A DNA stretch of 64,000 bases, taken from the NCBI RefSeq assembly GCF_000799715.1, contig NZ_JUHG01000017.1, forward strand, positions 335,243-399,242, in the 5' to 3' direction. Positions 59,285 to 64,000 of the stretch are shown here, piece after piece. Numbering within the stretch: position 1 is the first letter of the stretch; each line of letters opens with the position of its first letter. Made by a program: the position numbers and the translations under genes. Below the pieces are notes generated by a model that was given only the letters and a program-made list of their open reading frames with translations, was not told the DNA's origin and searched no databases. This DNA is from Martinezella rhizogenes. GTDB taxonomy: Bacteria > Pseudomonadota > Alphaproteobacteria > Rhizobiales > Rhizobiaceae.

Positions 59285-60697
59285 TCATTTCGAGGGTAGC
59301 CGCAGTTCGGCCCTCAGGCCGTGGTCTTCGCGATTCAGCAGGAACAGGGTGCCGCCATGGGCCTTGACGATACTGCGAGCGATCGACAGTCCGAGACCAA
59401 GGCCGCCCGTTTCCGTGCTTCGTGAGGGTTCGAGGCGGACGAAAGCCTCAAATGCATCCTCGATCTCATCGTCCGGTATGCCGGGGCCATCGTCCTCGAC
59501 CGATATGATCACTTCGCCATCGGCATCGTTAAGGCTAACGGAAGCGGTACCGCCATAGCGAATGGCGTTCTCTATGAGGTTTCTCAAGGCTCTTTTCAGG
59601 GCGACCGGCCGGCAGGGATAGGGAAGCGACGGCAAGGCGGTAAGATGCACGTCGCCTTTAGTCAGCCGCAACTCCTCCGCAACCTGCCGAATGAGGTCGG
59701 CAAGATCGACCAGGGTGGTGTCTTCCATGCTGACCTCGGCCCGCGTGAAGGCAAGCGTGGTTTCGCAGATGGTCGTCAATTCGTCGATCGTGGCGACGAT
59801 GTCCTCCCGGACCTCGTCGTTGTCGATGAATTCGGCCTTCAGCCGCAGCGTCGTCAAGGGCGTTCGCAAGTCGTGGCTGATGCTGGCAAACAGGCGCAAC
59901 CGATCGCGAATGAACTGGCTCAATCTCTGATACATCGTGTTGAATGCCTGGATCGTTGCCGCGACTTCCGACGGACCGCTGACTTTCAGGGGCGAGAATG
60001 TCTCCCCACGGCCAAACCGCTCGGATGCGCTTGCCAGCATGCGCAGGGATTTCGTCTGTGAGCGGACGGCGATTGTCACAGCGACGATTGCCGCCAGCGA
60101 CGACAAAAAGAGAGAGAGGAAGGCAACCGGACTCCAGAAGGTCGGGAGGGCTATGCCATTGTATACGACAAGCCAACGCCCGTCCGGCAGGGGCACCTGC
60201 GTGATGACAGTAACGATCCGCGACGGATATGGGAAATCGTCACCCGCTTGCAGCTTCGGATCAGGCTGTTGCCCCGAATTCTCCGGTCCCTTTGCGAAAT
60301 CAAGACATGGAGCCATGTCCTGCTCGATGGCAGTTCGAGGGGCGTCGGAATGCAGGCCCTGGAGTTGCCGGAGGAGGCGATCGGCAAGGTCCTTTTCAGT
60401 CGCGTTCATCTCACGGCTGACCGCAGGGGCCGTTTCGATCCCGGCGCACAATAGCCTCGACCGAAATGCCTCGATAATGCGACCCTGCTCGTTGACCGGG
60501 GATGTGGCCAGGAGCTTTGCCAGGGTAGCGGTCACATTCAAGGTCTGGCCATGGACGACCCGCTCGGCAATGCCGTCCTGCTGGCTGTTCAGGATGACGA
60601 TCAAGGCGACCTGCGCGAGCGTGAGAGCCGCGACCAGCGAGATGATCAGCCGCGCGGCGAAGTTTCGTGGCCATATCCGCCAGCGCAGATGCTTCAC
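59285..60697 (-). CDS. Sensor histidine kinase
   Basis: A 470-residue membrane kinase: TM1 about residues 14-36, a periplasmic domain of about 150 residues with two cysteines, TM2 about 192-215, a HAMP linker (VRSQTKSLRMLASASERFGRG), the H-box FASISHDLRTPLTTLR, N-box RNLIENAIRYG, G1 VEDDGPGIP and G2 GGLGLGLSIA. All catalytic motifs are intact. The GTG start at 60697 has GAGGAGG upstream and overlaps the regulator stop by four bases. It most likely phosphorylates the neighbouring regulator and senses an envelope stress or toxic compound linked to the divergent RND pump. Confidence 0.89.
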   Translation of the reverse strand: MKHLRWRIWPRNFAARLIISLVAALTLAQVALIVILNSQQDGIAERVVHGQTLNVTATLAKLLATSPVNEQGRIIEAFRSRLLCAGIETAPAVSREMNATEKDLADRLLRQLQGLHSDAPRTAIEQDMAPCLDFAKGPENSGQQPDPKLQAGDDFPYPSRIVTVITQVPLPDGRWLVVYNGIALPTFWSPVAFLSLFLSSLAAIVAVTIAVRSQTKSLRMLASASERFGRGETFSPLKVSGPSEVAATIQAFNTMYQRLSQFIRDRLRLFASISHDLRTPLTTLRLKAEFIDNDEVREDIVATIDELTTICETTLAFTRAEVSMEDTTLVDLADLIRQVAEELRLTKGDVHLTALPSLPYPCRPVALKRALRNLIENAIRYGGTASVSLNDADGEVIISVEDDGPGIPDDEIEDAFEAFVRLEPSRSTETGGLGLGLSIARSIVKAHGGTLFLLNREDHGLRAELRLPSK

Positions 60698-61416
60698 GAC
60701 ACCTCCTCGACGGTTCCGGCGAAGGTGTATCCATCTCCCCATACGGTCTTGATGAGCGTCGGCTGCTGGGGATCGTCTTCGATGCGGCGGCGCAAGCGGC
60801 TGACGAGATTGTCGATGCTGCGGTCGAAAACCTGCGCGGACCGGCCGGCGGTAATATCGAGCAACTGGTTACGGGTGAGAACGACACCCGGCCGCGAAAC
60901 GAGGGCGAGCAGCAGACGGAACTCGGCGGTTCCCAGTGCCGCCTCGCTGCCGGATGCATCGACAAGCGATCGCTGCGAGACGTCGAGCGTCCAATTTCCG
61001 AAGCGGTAGCGCTTGTGCTCCGGATCCGATGCCACGGATGCGGTGGCATTGGCGCGGCGAAGCAGCGCGCGGATGCGCGCCAGAAGTTCGCGCGGGTTGA
61101 AGGGCTTGGTGACGTAGTCGTCCGCGCCGAGCTCCAGGCCGATGATCCTGTCGGTCTCGTCGGACACCGCCGTCAACAGCACGATCGGCACCATACTCGT
61201 CTGGCGCAGCGACCTGCACAGGGATAGTCCGTCCTCCCCCGGCATCATGATGTCCAGAACGACCAGGTCGATCGTGGCGGTCCGCAATTGCTGGCGCATC
61301 TCCGCCCCGCCGTTCGCCGTGCTGACGCGCAGTCCGTTCTTGGCAAGATACTTGGCCAGGAGGTCGCGGATCTCCTTGTGGTCGTCGACGACGAGGACAT
61401 GGGGTGTTCGTTGCAT
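60694..61416 (-). CDS. OmpR-family response regulator
   Basis: A 240-residue regulator. The receiver has the acidic pair D11-D12, phospho-acceptor D55 (VVLDIMMPGEDG), and K104 (VTKPFNP); the C-terminal winged helix runs from about 135 to 235 (ELLARIRALLRR then SRPGVVLTRNQLLD and DNLVSRLRRRIEDDP). The ATG at 61416 follows AAGGGAACC. Candidate binding sites lie about 95 bases upstream, in the gap to the divergent RND genes. Confidence 0.89.
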   Translation of the reverse strand: MQRTPHVLVVDDHKEIRDLLAKYLAKNGLRVSTANGGAEMRQQLRTATIDLVVLDIMMPGEDGLSLCRSLRQTSMVPIVLLTAVSDETDRIIGLELGADDYVTKPFNPRELLARIRALLRRANATASVASDPEHKRYRFGNWTLDVSQRSLVDASGSEAALGTAEFRLLLALVSRPGVVLTRNQLLDITAGRSAQVFDRSIDNLVSRLRRRIEDDPQQPTLIKTVWGDGYTFAGTVEEVS

Positions 61417-61729
61417 TGCTGGTTCCCTTGTTTCCAAAGGCTTCCGCCCGAGGAACGCTTGATACGCGTCTTTGAAGTTTTCGGGACGTTTCCCGCAACA
61501 TCAAAATTGTAACCAAATGTCACGGCCGCCGGACCGTGACAGAATTGATTACCGAATTGCCCGCTGTTGGCAAACTTTGATGACATCTCTCGGCGATGGT
61601 CCGCCCAACTTGATCCGGCTTTCCGGATGCTGGCGTTGGAGCCGTGTCTGCGGACATCGCTCTGACTGTCACATCAAACCTGCCATCCGGCCCCTTGCAT
61701 TGTTGAATTCGCGATTGGACAGACCTCTT
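61417..61729. other. Divergent promoter region of two-component and RND genes
   Basis: 313 bases without a credible gene; the upstream extension of the adaptor frame here does not resemble the family. Contains the repeat array at 61508-61541 and a further TGTCACAT at 61667-61674. Confidence 0.5.
61508..61541. promoter_or_regulatory. Candidate response-regulator site
   Basis: TGTAAC and TGTCAC occur as a direct repeat ten bases apart (61508 and 61518), as OmpR-type regulators prefer. The second copy also begins an inverted repeat, TGTCACGG with CCGTGACA (61518-61525 and 61534-61541). Confidence 0.5.
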
Positions 61730-63022
61730 ATGAGTATCAAATTTCGCTTTAGCCACTTGCCGTATCTCCGGCCCGCCTGCGCTCCAGTCGTTCACAATAA
61801 AATCCCGATCTCGGCGCTGATGCTTCCAGCGCTGCTGTCGATGGGCATCGCGTTGCAGTCGTGCTCCGAGCAATCAAGCACACAAAATCCGATGGGCGCG
61901 GTCAAGGTGGAAGTCAGCGCCATGACGTTGCATCCGCAATCGGTGGCGATCACAGCGGAAGTCCCCGGTCGAACGGCGGCTTCCCTGATCGCGGAGGTTC
62001 GGCCACAGGTCGGCGGGATCATAAGGGCGCGCAATTTCAAGGAAGGTAGCGAAGTCGCCGCCGGCGATGTGCTCTACGAAATCGATCCGAGTTCCTACCA
62101 GGCCTCCTATGACAGCGCCGTTGCCTCCTTGCAGAAGGCGGAGGGTGCAGTGCCGAGCGCCCAGTCGAAAGTGGAGCGCTACAAGGGTTTGACGGCGCAG
62201 GATGCAGTCAGCAAGCAGGATCTGGACGACGCGCTGTCCACCCTGGCGCAGGCGAAGGCTGATGTGGCGTCCGCCAAGGCCGCCCTGGAGACGGCGCGTA
62301 TCAACCTCGATTACACCAAGATCCGCGCCCCGATTTCCGGACGCATCGACGCTTCTTCGGTCACCGTGGGAGCGTTGGTCACCGCCGAGCAGACGACGGC
62401 GCTGGCAACCATCAACCAGCTCGATCCGATCAATGTCGATGTGACTCAATCGAGCACGAACCTCCTGGCTTTCCGCCGCGCGGTCGCCGAAGGTCGGTTG
62501 AAGACCAGCGGCGACAACGTCTCGGTCAACCTCAAGCTCGAGGACGGATCGCAATATTCCCAGCCCGGGACCTTCGCATTCCTCGAGGCATCCGTGTCTG
62601 AAACCGTTGGGACCGTTACCGCTCGCGCGGTCTTCCCCAATCCGGACCGCCTGCTGCTGCCCGGCATGTATGTGCGGGCAACGATCGCCGAGGGTGTCGC
62701 CCCGAACAGCTATCTCGTGCCGCAACGCGCCGTCTCGCGCAACACAAAGGGCGAGCCGACGGCCTTCTTCGTCAATGCCGATGGCAAGGTTCAGCAGCGT
62801 GTGCTCGTTGTCCAGCGCAGCATCGGCAATAGCTGGCTGGTCAACCAGGGCCTTCAGGATGGCGACCGGGTCGTCGTCGAGGGACTGCAAAGGGTGCGCG
62901 ACGGCCAGGAAGTGAAGGTTGACGAAGTCACGGTCAATGATGCGACGGGGGAACTCTCGCAGGCATCCTCCAGTGCGTCCGGCCAGCTCAAAGAAGCCGC
63001 CAACGCCGCAATTGTGAAGTGA
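61730..63022 (+). CDS. RND efflux periplasmic adaptor lipoprotein (AcrA/MexA-like)
   Basis: A 430-residue membrane-fusion protein. A lipobox-like ALQSC puts a lipidated Cys at residue 45 after a hydrophobic stretch from residue 29; the N-region before it is unusually long, and an ATG at 61820 could be the real start. Then come the lipoyl half (AEVRPQVGGIIRARNFKEGSEVAAGDVLYEIDP), an alpha-helical hairpin (about 115-195, ending TKIRAPISGRI), beta-barrel and membrane-proximal domains (LLLPGMYVRATIAEG, GLQDGDRVVVEGLQRVRDGQEV). It joins the pump at 63032 to an outer-membrane channel, which is not in the window. Confidence 0.9.
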   Translation: MSIKFRFSHLPYLRPACAPVVHNKIPISALMLPALLSMGIALQSCSEQSSTQNPMGAVKVEVSAMTLHPQSVAITAEVPGRTAASLIAEVRPQVGGIIRARNFKEGSEVAAGDVLYEIDPSSYQASYDSAVASLQKAEGAVPSAQSKVERYKGLTAQDAVSKQDLDDALSTLAQAKADVASAKAALETARINLDYTKIRAPISGRIDASSVTVGALVTAEQTTALATINQLDPINVDVTQSSTNLLAFRRAVAEGRLKTSGDNVSVNLKLEDGSQYSQPGTFAFLEASVSETVGTVTARAVFPNPDRLLLPGMYVRATIAEGVAPNSYLVPQRAVSRNTKGEPTAFFVNADGKVQQRVLVVQRSIGNSWLVNQGLQDGDRVVVEGLQRVRDGQEVKVDEVTVNDATGELSQASSSASGQLKEAANAAIVK

Positions 63023-63031
63023 GGTGGTTTG

Positions 63032-64000
63032 ATGTCTCGTTTTTTCATCGACCGGCCGATCTTTGCCTGGGTCATTGCCATCGTCATCATGCTGGCGGGC
63101 GCGCTGTCGATCCTGACGCTGTCGATCTCGCAATATCCGCAGATCGCCCCAACGACGGTCAGCATCACCGCCACCTATTCCGGCGCCGACGCCGCAACCG
63201 TCGAGAACTCGGTGACCAAGGTCATCGAGCAGGGCATGACCGGTATCGACAATCTCGACTACATGACGTCGACGTCAACCTCGACGGGCCAGGCTTCGAT
63301 CTCGCTGACCTTCACCAACAAGGCCGATGCCGACATCGCGCAGATGCAGGTGCAGAACAAGCTGCAGCTCGTCACCGCGCAATTGCCGCAAACGGTGCAA
63401 TCGACGGGTATCGTCGTTTCCAAGTCAACCTCGAACTTCCTGATGGTCGTCGGCTTCGTCTCGACGGACGGCAAGCTCAATTCCAATGACCTCGCCGACT
63501 ACATCAACAGCACGCTGAATGACACGTTGAAACGTGTTTCCGGCGTTGGGGACACGCAGCTCTTCGGCTCGGGTTATGCCATGCGTATCTGGGTCGACCC
63601 GGACAAGCTCGCAAAATACCAACTGATGATAGGCGACGTTACCACGGCGATCGAGGCGCAGAATTCGCAGGTCTCGGCCGGTCAGCTCGGTGCCCTGCCG
63701 CAGCGCAAGGGCCAGCAGCTCAACGCGACGGTCACGGCCAAGAGCCGGCTGCAGACGCCGGAGCAGTTCAACAACATCATCCTGAAGAGCCTGCCCGATG
63801 GTTCGCTCGTGCGCCTCAACGATGTCGCGACCGCCGAACTCGGCGCCTCGTCCTACACCACCTCGAGCACCTATAACGGCCATCCTTCGGCCGGTCTCGC
63901 CGTCATGCTCGCCTCCGGCGCCAACGCCATCAATACCGCCGAGGCCGTGAGGTCGACCATCGAGAGCGTGAAGCAGACGCTGCCGCCGAACGTCGAAATC
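63032..64000 (+). CDS. RND multidrug efflux transporter (AcrB/MexB-like), 3' end outside the window
   Basis: The first 323 residues of an inner-membrane RND pump. The N-terminus MSRFFIDRPIFAWVIAIVIMLAGAL, YPQIAPTTVSITATYSGADAATVENSVTKVIEQGMTGIDNLDYMTSTS and VQNKLQLVTAQLP are standard for the hydrophobe/amphiphile efflux (HAE1) group; the porter domain (TM1, PN1, PN2) is visible. It starts nine bases after the adaptor stop, in one operon. The proton-relay residues lie beyond the window. Confidence 0.92.
   Translation, partial: MSRFFIDRPIFAWVIAIVIMLAGALSILTLSISQYPQIAPTTVSITATYSGADAATVENSVTKVIEQGMTGIDNLDYMTSTSTSTGQASISLTFTNKADADIAQMQVQNKLQLVTAQLPQTVQSTGIVVSKSTSNFLMVVGFVSTDGKLNSNDLADYINSTLNDTLKRVSGVGDTQLFGSGYAMRIWVDPDKLAKYQLMIGDVTTAIEAQNSQVSAGQLGALPQRKGQQLNATVTAKSRLQTPEQFNNIILKSLPDGSLVRLNDVATAELGASSYTTSSTYNGHPSAGLAVMLASGANAINTAEAVRSTIESVKQTLPPNVEI

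Noticed and set aside
1..64000. CRISPR arrays, tRNA or rRNA genes, insertion sequences, integrases, toxin-antitoxin or phage-defence genes
   Set aside because: Looked for on both strands by repeats and protein motifs; none could be supported.

Overview
The window reads as a piece of an alphaproteobacterial genome of the order Hyphomicrobiales (Rhizobium/Agrobacterium-like). Support comes from a ugpBAEC operon in rhizobial order preceded by a Pho box, a DUF47-pit (orfA-pit) pair with its own Pho-like box, RirA-type iron operators (TGA-N9-TCA) in front of siderophore-uptake genes, an OxyR with the redox cysteine pair, and the density of ABC uptake systems (seven import systems in 64 kb), which is typical of rhizobial accessory replicons. 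No rRNA, tRNA, CRISPR array, insertion sequence, integrase or prophage gene was seen.

Layout. 1-909: 3' part of an oxyR-like LysR gene. 1143-3567: three overlapping or adjacent Tad-type genes (VWA TadG-like, two TadE-like), closed by a terminator. 3604-4767: M20 amidohydrolase. 5380-9084: peptide-type binding protein and two permeases without an ATPase. 9123-20410 (minus strand): a probable nine-gene operon encoding a second dipeptide-type transporter with a fused double ATPase, two class III PLP enzymes, an amidase, a small-molecule kinase and a GntR regulator. 20827-27002: phosphate block (pit, DUF47, ugpCEAB). 27036-29843: EamA exporter with divergent AraC regulator, GNAT acetyltransferase, KTSC protein. 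30100-35222: third dipeptide-type transporter, also with a fused ATPase. 35290-40352: acyltransferase, two glycosyltransferases and an ABC exporter, a small glycan or glycolipid module. 40899-49193: MFS carrier converging on a polar amino-acid ABC system with a PrpD-family protein, a flavin monooxygenase and an RpiR regulator. 49278-55766: siderophore ABC importer divergent from a TonB-dependent receptor. 55826-59209: GGDEF-EAL protein divergent from a methyltransferase-like protein. 59285-64000: two-component system divergent from an RND efflux adaptor and pump (the pump is cut by the window end).

The most striking unit is 9123-20410. The kinase (11278-12354) and the PLP enzyme after it (9932-11281) look like homologues of the animal pair hydroxylysine kinase (HYKK) and phosphohydroxylysine/phosphoethanolamine phospho-lyase (AGXT2L family), not like an aminoglycoside-resistance kinase and an ordinary transaminase. 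With an importer, an amidase and an omega-transaminase in the same operon, the locus looks like a complete route for taking up an amide-linked hydroxy-amine or hydroxy-amino acid, freeing it, phosphorylating its hydroxyl and eliminating phosphate and ammonia. The neighbouring ATPase-less transporter and the M20 amidohydrolase may belong to the same physiology. The actual substrate is not readable from sequence.

Several regulatory elements could be read directly: two Pho boxes, two mirror-image iron operators, a GntR-like palindrome, three clear terminators, hairpins behind both dipeptide binding-protein genes, and a likely OmpR-type repeat upstream of the two-component/RND divergon.
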